From Plasmodium malariae (taxonomy: Eukaryota > Apicomplexa > Aconoidasida > Haemosporida > Plasmodiidae): a DNA stretch of 64,000 bases. Below are positions 30,214 to 40,295 of the stretch, in pieces. Made by a program: the position numbers and the translations under genes. Position 1 is the stretch's first letter. Each line of letters starts with the position of its first letter. The notes beneath the pieces are model-generated. The model saw only the letters and a program-made list of their open reading frames with translations. It was not told the origin of the DNA and searched no databases. The stretch covers positions 1,302,001 to 1,366,000 of the forward strand of contig NC_041785.1 in NCBI RefSeq assembly GCF_900090045.1, read 5' to 3'.

Positions 30214-31734
30214 TTAAATAGCTCTATTCTGTAGTATTTTGTACTTCTTGGATGATTTTAAAGCTGGGTCACGCAGCAGTTGTACTCCATGTAAGTAATA
30301 CTGCTTCTCCTTTATGTTTATTATAAACACTGATTTATTTTTCAGTAATATTAGTACTCTGTTCTTTGGCGTTATTATTTTAAATGACTGAAAGGGGGAA
30401 GGGGTTTGTACTTATACATGTATGTATATATATACGTGTGTATGTTTACATAGCTATATATATTATGCAAATATATGTTTATCTAGCCACCAATGCACAA
30501 TTCATTGGTATCTACGCATTTGTAAGCACAATGATGCATACTACTGTGTAATATAAGATAGCGCAGTTTTATTAAAAAATCAAGGATGTTTATTTTATTA
30601 TTTCATTATATTTTTAATTTATTATTATAATAAATTATATAATATAATATAATATATTTTTTATTTTATTTTAATATTTTATTTTTTATTTTTATGGTTA
30701 TATATATATATATATATATGTAATTACGTTTTGCGTTTCCAAGACTATTATTCCTTTTATTCCGATGTATGTTGAACACCGCGATTTATGAATTTCAACA
30801 CAAGCGCCATTCAACTCCATATCATTAATTGTGTCTAAACTTAACTCTTTGCTGTTTGTTAATTCGAGTAATTCATTTACATAAATATTCCATAATTCGT
30901 TTAATTTTCTTGCATGTTCATATGATGTATTGTTTTCTGCAGGCACGTTGTAACTAGAATATTCGTTAGATGATAAACCTACTTTTTCTATTTTTGGCTG
31001 CTGTGTTGTTTTCTTCTTATCCATATTATATGAACTATCATTTTTTAAACTTTTACTAATAAAGATTTTTGAAGGCATTTCCAAATCGAGGGTCTTAAAT
31101 GAAAAGAAGAGGTTTTGTTATGAGAATGGGCTAAAACGTGCGGTGTTATGATATGCAGAATACAGGTACGTATATTAAAGACAGCTTTATGTTACGCGTG
31201 AACATACATACATACGTACATATGTGCACCTATATATATATATATATATATATTTACAAATACGACAATACGACAATACGACCACACGACCATAGTTGTA
31301 TCAGTCAATTTGTTTATTACCTTGTCCAATTCACTATCAACCGAAGAGGAGTAATCTCTCGGCTTTTTGCTAAGAAAAGGATGATTGGTAAACTTATTTT
31401 CTTTACCCCTACTACAGTTTCTGCAGTTTTGATTTACATTATTGGAATTGATATTGTTAGGGACGTATATATTAATATTACTCTTTGATTCCGTAACGTT
31501 TGCATTCGAATTTTTATTTAATGAGAAAGATGGTGATATGTTCTTACCATATAAGCTTAACTTAAGATTTTTACTACATTTGTCATCTTGTTTATTGGAC
31601 TTCTTATAATATATATTATTTGAACTTTTTTCATTTTTTCTGTGCAAATTCTTGCCTTGTGAATAATAATTTATATGTTTATTGTCATCTGTTTTTCGTT
31701 TTTTATTAATTTCAGTTGATGTGTTTTCTCCCAT
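30214..31734 (-). CDS. POP4: RNase P / RNase MRP protein subunit Rpp29 (POP4 family), three exons
   Basis: The family's protein binds the RNase P/MRP RNA, which processes tRNA 5' ends and rRNA in the nucleus. My model has exon 1 at 31734-31321 (138 codons), exon 2 at 31093-30728 (122 codons) and exon 3 at 30387-30214 (57 codons plus TAA). All junctions are phase 0. Introns of 227 and 340 bases begin GTAATA and GTAATT and end AAG and CAG. The spliced protein is 317 residues. Exon 1 is a lysine/asparagine-rich, low-conservation extension. The Rpp29 barrel runs from exon 2 (LNELWNIYVNELL, then ELNGACVEIHKSRCSTYIGI and GIIVLETQN) into exon 3 (SFKIITPKNRVLIL, then HGVQLLRDPALKSSKKYK). This follows human POP4 motifs such as KSKCPSYVGITGI and FKIITKEDRL. 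Unspliced, the frames look like two unrelated short ORFs. The small ORF on the opposite strand beyond 32.2 kb probably shares its promoter region. Confidence 0.88.
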
Positions 31735-32253
31735 TTTTGGCTTCTAAGTATTTCATTATTGTATTAATAGGCGAAAATATGTGTTAGAAAAAATTGGTAC
31801 CTCCCAAATACTTTAACTAATATCCACAAAAATATGTTATATATATGTGTACGTCTATGCGTATATTTCTATGTTTATATATATATGTATATATGCATAT
31901 GTATTTATTCATATATGTTTGCTTTATTTCAAACATCCCCTTTTTCGGAATCTATGAAACTAAAAATGTGTTAATATAATATTAATGTCTTACTCCTTTT
32001 ATTACCTTTTATATATTATATTCACTTTAGTTAAGTTTTCAATATTCCTATTACGTTCTATTATTATAGTCAGAAGTTGGTGTAAATGTTGGATAGTATT
32101 ATAATTTAATTAATTCATAGTTTAATTTTTTAATTATAAATTTTCAAAATTCTACTTCATAACATGAGTGTTAGTATTCATGTAATTAAAAAAACGAATG
32201 GCATATATCAAACAATAACGTGTTTTTAGTAATATATATTTCTTTCAGATGCG
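31735..32253. promoter_or_regulatory. Probable bidirectional promoter between Rpp29 and the small plus-strand gene
   Basis: 519 bases between divergent start codons, with TATATG/TACGT microsatellites and no other frame. Promoter function is inferred only from position. A polypyrimidine-AG acceptor-like site ends at 32248, so an upstream exon of the plus-strand gene may lie inside this interval. Confidence 0.45.
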
Positions 32254-32634
32254 ATGAGACAAAATTATATTACTAAAGAAACAGCTAAAAGATGTTTAAA
32301 TAATAAAAAAAGAAAAAAAATGATAAATAAAAATATACAGCAAAATCCTAACGATGTTATTTTGACCCATTTGGCAAGAACTACACAAGAGGAGCAACTA
32401 TCCATAAATGTATTTTACCTATACATTTACATGTACTTACAAAAAGAAGGCATAGTTTTCGATCGGCACTTTTGCCTAAAAAACGCATTTCAGAAACTCT
32501 CAACTATTTATATCAAATACTACTATGTGCTAAATCTATATTTTAATACTAACGGTTTTCCTTTACATTATATGAAAAATCCTACATATAATGTCCATAT
32601 AACAAATATGGTAAAATACAGTCAAAATGGCTAA
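32254..32634 (+). CDS. Small conserved-looking protein of unknown function (126 residues)
   Basis: I do not recognise this protein. The frame opens with ATG at 32254 and encodes 126 residues: a basic N-terminus rich in Asn and Lys (NNKKRKKMINKN), a polar stretch (NDVILTHLARTTQEEQLS), then an aromatic, partly helical C-terminal half rich in Tyr, Phe and Ile. There is no obvious signal peptide or membrane span. Residue composition and a GC level above its flanks argue that it is coding. TTTCTTTCAG ends at 32248, five bases before the ATG, in a context that resembles a splice acceptor. The true start may therefore lie in an upstream exon, for example from the ATG at 32164, but no junction could be fixed with confidence. 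It is divergent from the Rpp29 gene. Confidence 0.55.
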   Translation: MRQNYITKETAKRCLNNKKRKKMINKNIQQNPNDVILTHLARTTQEEQLSINVFYLYIYMYLQKEGIVFDRHFCLKNAFQKLSTIYIKYYYVLNLYFNTNGFPLHYMKNPTYNVHITNMVKYSQNG

Positions 32635-32918
32635 AGAATCTATTGTTAATTTTTGTTTTATATATATATATGAATGTATACACACACGGTTTATCATCAT
32701 CATAATACACTAATACATTTGTATCAACAAGTACCTATATGTACAAATGTATATGGGTGTATGTATGAATATATATACATATATATCATTGAAAACTATT
32801 ACAATATACTAATGTGATACCATTGAAACGTAACTACTTATATAACGTAATGTACTTTAAATCTAATATGTAAAAGCTTTTTATTATACATAAAAATGTA
32901 CTATTTAATTTGATTTCT

Positions 32919-33112
32919 TTTATTTGTTTTATTCGTTTTATTTGTTTTATTCGTTTTATTTGTTTTATTTGTTTTATTCGTTTTATTTGTTTTATTCGTT
33001 TTATTCATTTTATTTGTTTTATTTGATTCATTCGTTTTATTCATTTTATTTGTTTTATTTGATTTATTCGTTCTATTTGTATTATTCGTTTTATTTGTAT
33101 TATCTCTCTTAT
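32919..33112. repeat. 9-bp tandem repeat TTTTATTYG
   Basis: About 20 copies of ttttattcg/ttttatttg with a few ttttattca, ttctatttg and gtattattc variants. The read-through frame (Phe-Tyr-Ser/Leu repeats) has no codon-like structure and starts inside the array, so I treat it as non-coding. Confidence 0.85.
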
Positions 33113-33182
33113 TTATTTTATTTTATATTTTCAAACGGATGGGTATAAAAGTTTTATTTCCCATATAACCATAATATAATAA

Positions 33183-33183
<1 letters not shown>

Positions 33184-33262
<79 letters not shown>
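33184..33262. repeat. 79-base A homopolymer
   Basis: An unbroken run of 79 adenines, followed after one G by 12 further As. It is the longest homopolymer in the window and lies in the intergenic region upstream of acetyl-CoA synthetase. Its exact length may be affected by sequencing error. Confidence 0.95.
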
Positions 33263-33277
<15 letters not shown>

Positions 33278-34283
33278 AAATGAAAGGAAATAAAACACAA
33301 ATGGACCAAGTATACATATTATTTAGTGAATGATTAAGTTGTATTCATTGATTCATTAAAGCGAAATATTGGTATTATTAATAAACTACGACTGTTCAAA
33401 TATAAACATATATGCTATTAATATCTCATATACGAAGATAAAATGAAGTATAAAAAGCTGTTTTAATAGTGCTTAGTATAAGAGTAACAAAAAATCATAT
33501 AAATGTTCATTTGTGCTCTTGGCATATAATTACATACTTAAATAGGTATATATATAAAATACATGTACAAATAAATACTTGTAAACATATACATATAATG
33601 TTATATATGTAGTACCTTATATAATATATATTATTTTGTGCTTTTCATTCTGCCTGTAACGGCTTACCATTGCTGCATACAATTGCTGTGAGGTCTTTTA
33701 ATTTATCTTAATGCGCTATGGGATTATACGCAATATGCGATTTAGTAGTCAATTTATACGTAATTATGTATGCATACCTATAAATAAATATATATATACG
33801 TTCATACATAAATATTCATTCATATATATATATATAATATATATATGAGTATATAATGTTCCACATTCATGTATTTTACTTTTTTAATTATATTATTTTT
33901 ATTTTTTAAATTTAGCAGTTTATATGTTATATGTTATATTTTATTTATAATTATTTTTTCTTTAAATTTATATATATATATGGAAGTAAATAAATAGAGA
34001 TTCTGAATAGTACATGCAAGCGTACATATATATAATATATATATATTCATATACATGTTCATGCGTATATATAATATATATTTACGTATGTACATGTATC
34101 ATTATACATAAATTTATTACAAGCCTTAAGAATTTAAATTGTAGAGACTTTTTAACAAAATAGAATTATAAAAAGGGAAATAAGGCTTAAGAAAAGCCCA
34201 TAAAAAAAGAGGGGAGTAAGATAAAAAAAGAAAGAAAAGAAAAAGAAAATAGAGCTTGTAAAAAGCAATTTTTGTCATACATA

Positions 34284-37200
34284 ATGAATAACACAGAAAG
34301 CTGTGGAATCCTATCTAAGATTGACTCAGGACAACTTAATGTTATTGATATTGATCAAAGTATTTTTCTTAATAAACACTGTTACCCAGTTAATGAATTT
34401 TATGGAGAAGATGATAATGAGACGAGTACAAATAATCAGTTAAAAAATGTAAAAATATATAAAGAAATGTATGAAGAAAGTATTAATAATCCGGAAATGT
34501 TTTGGGGGAACATTGCTAAAAGTAGTTTAAGATGGTCTAAGGTGTTCACTAAAGTATATATTGGCAATTTTAAAAAGGGTAATGTTAGTTGGTTTATTAA
34601 TGGAAAAATTAATGCATGTGAAAATTGTGTTGACAGATGGGTAGAAAAACATCCTAATAAAACTGCTATAATATGGGAAAAGGATACTCCAAATGATTAT
34701 AAAAAAATTAGTTATCAAAAATTATTAGAAAAAACATGTAAAGTGGCTAATTTACTAAAAATGTATGGTGTTAAAAAACAAGATACTGTAACTATTTATT
34801 TACCTATGATTCCAGAATTAGTGTATTCCATGTTAGCATGTGCTAGAATAGGTGCTATACACAATGTTGTATTTGCAGGGTATTTTTCTGGTAGCTTATG
34901 TGATAGAATTTTAGATTCAAGATCTACTATTCTAATTACATGTGATTTTGGCATTAGAGGGGGTAAATTAACCAAATTAAAACAAATTGCTGATGGAGCT
35001 ATGGATATGTGTGGTACTATAAAAACTTGTATTGTTTTCAAAAATAAAACAAATATTAATGATATTAGTATATATAATAAAACGTCAATGCAAAATCATT
35101 TTTATCATTCAAATAGTATTGATTCTCCATCAACTATATTAATTGATAAAAATAATGAGAACAGAGATGATTATGACAACAGCTGTATTGACAAAAATTG
35201 TACTAAAAGAAAGGGTGCTGAGATAAGTGCTCCAACTCACAATGAAAACATATATGGCAATATATGCAAAAATACCAATGATAGTTCAAATAGTAAAATT
35301 AACTTAAAAACCAACAATGTAAGTAGTTATACCCTAAATGATAATACACAAAATTGCATAAAGGACGAGAGTTCAGCATATGTTTATGCAATGGATAAAA
35401 GTGATCACAATGCAAATTGTAACGGCGACAATAATATAAATATCAGTATTAGCGAAAGTGACAAGGATAAGAGTTGCAGTAATAATCCCATTGATAACAA
35501 TATCAGTCTTAATTGCAATTATAACTGTAACGACAACACAAATAATATTAATTATAATAGTAATAGTAATAATAATATTAGTAGTAATAATATTAGTAGT
35601 AGTAGTAATAATATAAGTAGCAACAATATAAGTAGCAACAATATAAGTAGCAACAATATAAGTAGCAACAATATAAGTAGCAACAATATAAGTAGTAATA
35701 ATATTACAAGTAGTAATTATATAAGTGGTAATAATAATAATACCCCAAAAAAGGTAGTACACACATTACATAAAAAGATTTTTAAAAATAACAATTTAAA
35801 TAAGAAATTTTCAAGTGTAGAAAAAATACAATGTAACAAAGTGGACAATGATGATCACAATACAATTTATGAAAACGATGAAGCAAATAGGAGGGGTTAT
35901 CCAACCATGAATGGAAAAGAATCACGTTATTGTAAGAACAATATCGAATTGAAGAACAATTTGTTGGGTATATCGAAAAATACCAAAAATGAAAAAGAGG
36001 CATATAATGGAAACGAAAATAGAAGGAGTAATTTCGATGAAAATATATGTACACTAAAAGAAGGTCGTGATATAGATGGTTCATCATTAATGAAAAATAT
36101 GAGATCATATTGTCCCATAGAATATGTAGATAGTGAAGATTTTTTATGTTTATTATATACTTCAGGTTCTACAGGGAAACCAAAAGGTGTAGCACACACT
36201 ACAGCTGGTTATTTAATATATGCATATACAACATGTAAATATATTTTTGATGTTAAGGATGATGATATATTTGGGTGTGTTGCAGACATAGGATGGGTAA
36301 CAGGTCATAGTTATGTTTTATATGGACCTTTATTAAACGGAATAACTACTGTCTTATTTTCATCTATACCAACTTACCCTGATTGTGGTAGATATTGGAA
36401 TTTAATACAAACACATAAAGTAACACAGTTTTATACAGCCCCAACAGCACTTCGAGCTTTGATGAAACATGGGGACCATTTTGTTGAAAAATATGATTTA
36501 TCCTCCTGTCGAATATTAGGTAGTGTAGGTGAACCTATTAATCCAGAAACATGGAGATGGTATTATAATGTAATTGGTAAAAAAAAGTGTGTTATTGTTG
36601 ATACCTATTGGCAAACAGAGACAGGTGGTATTGTAATTGCACCGATACCGAACTTATTTAAAATGAAACCAGGGTGTGCGACGCTACCATTTTTTGGTGT
36701 TGAATTAGAAATTCTAGATTCAAACACGTTAGAACCAGTAAAAGGTACGAATGTTTGTGGTTTATTATGTATTAAGAGTCCATGGCCTGGTATGTTAAGA
36801 ACAGTATTTGGAAATCATAATAGATTAATTAAAACTTATTTTTCCATGTGTCCTAATTACTATTTCACCGGGGATGGTGCGTATAGAGATGAAGATGGGT
36901 ATTATTGGATATCAGGTAGAATTGATGATACGTTAAATGTATCAGGTCATAGGTTAGGAGCGGCAGAAATTGAACATGCATTAGTTCAACACTTCTGTAT
37001 TGCCGAGGCAGCTGTTGTTTCTTTTCATCATAATGTTAAGGGGGAAGGTATTTTATGTTTTGTTGTTAAAAAAAAAGGGGAGTTAAGAAATTATATGGAA
37101 CAAAATGTTGATACTAAAAATAATGTTCTTTTGACATCCACTACTGCTAATATAAAAGACATGGAAGAATTAAAAAAAAATTATACAGATGATAAAATAA

Positions 37201-37442
37201 TAGATGAATTAAAATTGTATGTTAGACAAGTTATAGGACCTATTGCTACTCCAGATATTATTTGTATTGTCCCTGACTTACCTAAAACAAGAAGTGGAAA
37301 AATTGTTAGGAGAATACTAAGAGCTATAGCTAACGGATTAAAGGATTTTGGTGATATTACAACTGTTTCAAATTATGAAATTATTGATATTATTAGCCAT
37401 AAATTTAAGGAATGCAAAGAAAAGGGTCAAACGGGATCGTAA
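34284..37442 (+). CDS. ACS: Acetyl-CoA synthetase (AMP-forming)
   Basis: It makes acetyl-CoA from acetate, ATP and CoA through an acetyl-adenylate. The product feeds histone acetylation and other acetyl transfers. The ATG at 34284 gives 1,052 residues, and an in-frame TTG four codons upstream is not a start. Adenylate-forming motifs appear in order: YTSGSTGKPKG (625-635), GWVTGHSYVLYGP, TAPTALRALMK, GSVGEPINPETWRWYY, DTYWQTETGG (773-782), YFTGDGAYRDEDGYYWISGR with GRIDDTLNVSGHRLGAAEIE (from 878), and the C-terminal TRSGKIVRR with adenylation-step lysine Lys1006, the residue subject to regulatory acetylation in this family. Typical ACS is about 650 residues. The excess is one hydrophilic Asn/Ser-rich insert, about 254-606, placed just before the ATP-binding loop, so catalysis should be intact. 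Small-molecule inhibitors of the P. falciparum orthologue are known. Confidence 0.97.
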   Translation: MNNTESCGILSKIDSGQLNVIDIDQSIFLNKHCYPVNEFYGEDDNETSTNNQLKNVKIYKEMYEESINNPEMFWGNIAKSSLRWSKVFTKVYIGNFKKGNVSWFINGKINACENCVDRWVEKHPNKTAIIWEKDTPNDYKKISYQKLLEKTCKVANLLKMYGVKKQDTVTIYLPMIPELVYSMLACARIGAIHNVVFAGYFSGSLCDRILDSRSTILITCDFGIRGGKLTKLKQIADGAMDMCGTIKTCIVFKNKTNINDISIYNKTSMQNHFYHSNSIDSPSTILIDKNNENRDDYDNSCIDKNCTKRKGAEISAPTHNENIYGNICKNTNDSSNSKINLKTNNVSSYTLNDNTQNCIKDESSAYVYAMDKSDHNANCNGDNNINISISESDKDKSCSNNPIDNNISLNCNYNCNDNTNNINYNSNSNNNISSNNISSSSNNISSNNISSNNISSNNISSNNISSNNISSNNITSSNYISGNNNNTPKKVVHTLHKKIFKNNNLNKKFSSVEKIQCNKVDNDDHNTIYENDEANRRGYPTMNGKESRYCKNNIELKNNLLGISKNTKNEKEAYNGNENRRSNFDENICTLKEGRDIDGSSLMKNMRSYCPIEYVDSEDFLCLLYTSGSTGKPKGVAHTTAGYLIYAYTTCKYIFDVKDDDIFGCVADIGWVTGHSYVLYGPLLNGITTVLFSSIPTYPDCGRYWNLIQTHKVTQFYTAPTALRALMKHGDHFVEKYDLSSCRILGSVGEPINPETWRWYYNVIGKKKCVIVDTYWQTETGGIVIAPIPNLFKMKPGCATLPFFGVELEILDSNTLEPVKGTNVCGLLCIKSPWPGMLRTVFGNHNRLIKTYFSMCPNYYFTGDGAYRDEDGYYWISGRIDDTLNVSGHRLGAAEIEHALVQHFCIAEAAVVSFHHNVKGEGILCFVVKKKGELRNYMEQNVDTKNNVLLTSTTANIKDMEELKKNYTDDKIIDELKLYVRQVIGPIATPDIICIVPDLPKTRSGKIVRRILRAIANGLKDFGDITTVSNYEIIDIISHKFKECKEKGQTGS
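35576..35735 (+). repeat. 15-bp coding tandem repeat (ISSNN) in the ACS insert
   Basis: Five perfect copies of atataagtagcaaca (35611-35685) plus variant flanking copies encode a run of Ile-Ser-Ser-Asn-Asn. It is confined to the insert and is expected to vary in copy number between isolates. Confidence 0.9.
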
Positions 37443-37681
37443 AGCTATCAGCATATGCAAAACTATATTTGCTTCATTGCTTTCGCTCTTTCTCTACGTA
37501 TTTCGTTCTCGGCTTTGCCATCCTTTATTCATTTTATTATATTAATTCATCACTTATTTTATTCTATTACTTTACTGTATTACTTTATTTTATTTTATTA
37601 CATTATTTTATCACCTTATTGTATTACTTTATTTTATTACTTTATTTTATTGTTTATTTATTTTTTTTTATATAAGCAATT

Positions 37682-38612
37682 TTAAAGAGCTGCAAAATTT
37701 TTTACCTGTTCCACATTGTTATGTGCACATTTTAACGCGTGCTGATATAATGAGAACATATCAGTCAATTTAGCAAAAACTCTGAGGGTGTATAACCTTT
37801 GGGACGTTTGCCTCTAAGTGTTATTACTTCATTTTGTTTATGCATCTATGTAAGCATCCACACATGTGTGTCTTCTGTGTGTACGTATATATGTATTCAT
37901 AAATATACGTATATTTATATCAGTGAGAATAATATATAGTTACACATATTTAATAATTTGTCTTTATGCTAAGAGACAATGTACATTTGTTCACAACATA
38001 ACAAAACAGTTGGGCATAAATATATTATGTAATATATACAGTTATTTTATCATTTAGTTTTTAAGTATTGTGTGCATAATCTGATTATTTTTTATGCACT
38101 TTTGTGTGTATATATATATATATACAGATAATTATGCCTTTGTTATTTTAGTGAATTTTATTATACTTTTTACATATTACGTTCTACATTTTATGTTCTA
38201 CATTTTACATTTTACGTTTTACATTTAGGTATTATATATTATGTTTTACATTTTTCATTTATTCTTCTTACGTATTTGTTAATATTGTGCTATTTTAGTT
38301 ATCATTTGAGCTTCATGTCAAAAAGATGCTGTTATAAGTATATATTTTTAGTTGCGTTATATACATTAGGATTAATAATAATTTGTTTACATATATTATG
38401 TATATATACACGTGCATAAAGCTATATATATGTAAATTTTGGGAGTAAGTGTAAATTGGGGAAAAATTAGGGTAGTATATATAAAATTTTTATATTATAT
38501 ATTTTTATGCACCCCTTAGATTTGTGGTATTTATAAAGGCAAATTGTATAGACTGATTCTGCGGAAAACTTTTATTTTCATTCCTTTTGTTATGTCCATT
38601 CCTTTTTTTCAT
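37682..38612 (-). CDS. Unrecognised small multi-exon gene (two exons seen, joins unresolved)
   Basis: Two stretches on the minus strand look coding although neither is a long ORF. The 3' stretch, 37813-37682, is 43 codons plus TAA. It has near 40% GC in a very AT-rich setting, follows a TAG that could serve as an acceptor, and contains LYTLRVFAKLTDMF and YQHALKCAHNNVEQVKN. The 5' stretch starts at ATG 38612 and runs 33 codons (MKKRNGHNKRNENK, then SIQFAFINTTNLR) to a possible GTGCAT donor after 38513. The 5' part ends in phase 1 and the 3' part begins in phase 0 or 2. Either a middle exon is missing from my model or the acceptor lies inside the 3' stretch; CTCAGAG before TTTTTGCT would keep the frame and give a ~65-residue protein. 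No family recognised. It overlaps the presumed 3' UTR of acetyl-CoA synthetase on the other strand. Confidence 0.5.
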
Positions 38613-40204
38613 TGTATACTTGTGTATGCTAATTATAGTATAATTTATGAAATGTTCAGTCATTGTTAAATAACTTTTTTTTAAAAAACGTGATAATACT
38701 TAATACACAATCGTGTACATATATTTGTACAAACCAAAATTTTAAAGGTTATGCACTTTTATTGAGGATGTATTATGTTATAGACACTTGTTAGTAAGAA
38801 GTAGCTATACAATTAAAGTAGTATATTGTATAGCAAAATAATTAGTAGTATGCTGTATAGCAAAAAAATTTAGAGTAATATAAAATATCTATGGTAATGT
38901 GGACAAAATAAAAAAAAGTATCCAGATTTATTATCAGGTGCTTCAGTCAATTGGCAAAAATGCGAATTATTTATGCGGTATATATAAATACATACGCATG
39001 TTCAAAAACATATATTATTCAGTGTTTTATTCTTATTAAAATTGCTACTACACAATACAAGATAAACAAATCAAAACAAAGCAAAACATAGAAATAGAGA
39101 AAATGGGAACGCCATTTCATCTTAAAAAAAAATTGTCTTTTTGAGGAAAGCATATTTTTCTTTTAACATAATTATAGCTTCCCTATATACATAATATACA
39201 TATATATTTACGTATGTACATATGAATATTTATCCCTTTTTTCCCTTCTTTTTTATGTTTTTAAAAAAAAAGAAAAGAAATGCAATTTGAGAAATGCTGA
39301 ACAAAGGACAGGAAATATCTCGTATTAATGATGGCAAAAAAAAAAGAAAAATTTTTCTTGTAAGATTAATATTTCCACCTATTATATTTGCTTCTAATAT
39401 TAACTATTATCGTATGTTCAAAATGAATACTACAACATTAAAAAAAAAAAAAAAAAAAAAAATTTTTAATTAAAATTTATTATTCTATTTAAAAAATGCT
39501 TATTTTTTTTCTTTATACTGCTTATATATTTTCAAATTATACACTTTATATATTCTATTTCTTTAAAATTTATTATTTGCTTTTACATTTTTTCGTACAT
39601 ACAATATTTGTATATTTTCACGTACATATATATACAATTTTGATATAAATGGAATATATATTTTTTACAAAACTGTTTTATAAATGGAGCATACATGTAA
39701 ATGTACAATGAAACAGATATTTATGTATTTGGGAATATATGTATGTATAAGGACATATATATAAGTAGGGTGACACATATGTACGTATAGGAATACATAT
39801 ATATAAGAACATAAATATTTCCACAAGCACAAATATATATGTATGGATATACAGACACACATAGTACAGTGGTGTAAATATATATATATATATATTTGAA
39901 TATGTTGATATATGTATGGAAAATGGGCAGATATATGTATGTACTAATATAAAATAAGCAGCATTTGATTATTAAAAGGAACGTCCATAATTACAAATAT
40001 AAATTAACTACATAAATTTTCTCTTAATTTTTAATTTTTTTAACCATATCTGATATTTCGTTAATTTTGTACCACAAGTATGCATATATATACATATATA
40101 TGCACATAAAAATGGAAGATATGTTTGAGCTTATAATTATTTCTGTTATTTGGTGCTGTGTCAATTTTTCGAACAGCCTATAAGTATCTTCATATATAAA
40201 TAAC

Positions 40205-40242
<38 letters not shown>

Positions 40243-40295
40243 GTGTATATATGTATGTATGCATGTGTACACTCACAAAGGCACATAACTCTACA
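38613..40295. other. AT-rich intergenic region 3' of transportin
   Basis: About 1.7 kb. It contains A runs (39441-39461) and many TATATA/TACATA blocks, including a TA run at 40210-40240. An open minus-strand stretch near 38830-38990 lacks an initiator and clear splice sites. I see no gene I can support. Confidence 0.55.

Larger units (their letters stand above)
32635..34283. other. Repeat-rich intergenic region upstream of acetyl-CoA synthetase
   Basis: About 1.65 kb without a supportable gene. It contains a 9-bp TTTTATTYG array, a 79-base A homopolymer, and several TATATA/TACATA microsatellites (33785-33850, 34020-34100). The last ~150 bases before the ATG are A/G-rich, as is common in Plasmodium 5' UTRs. 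Confidence 0.6.

Noticed and set aside
34272..34283. In-frame TTG upstream of acetyl-CoA synthetase as a start
   Set aside because: Nuclear genes in this organism are expected to start at ATG. The first ATG, at 34284, gives a sensible N-terminus.
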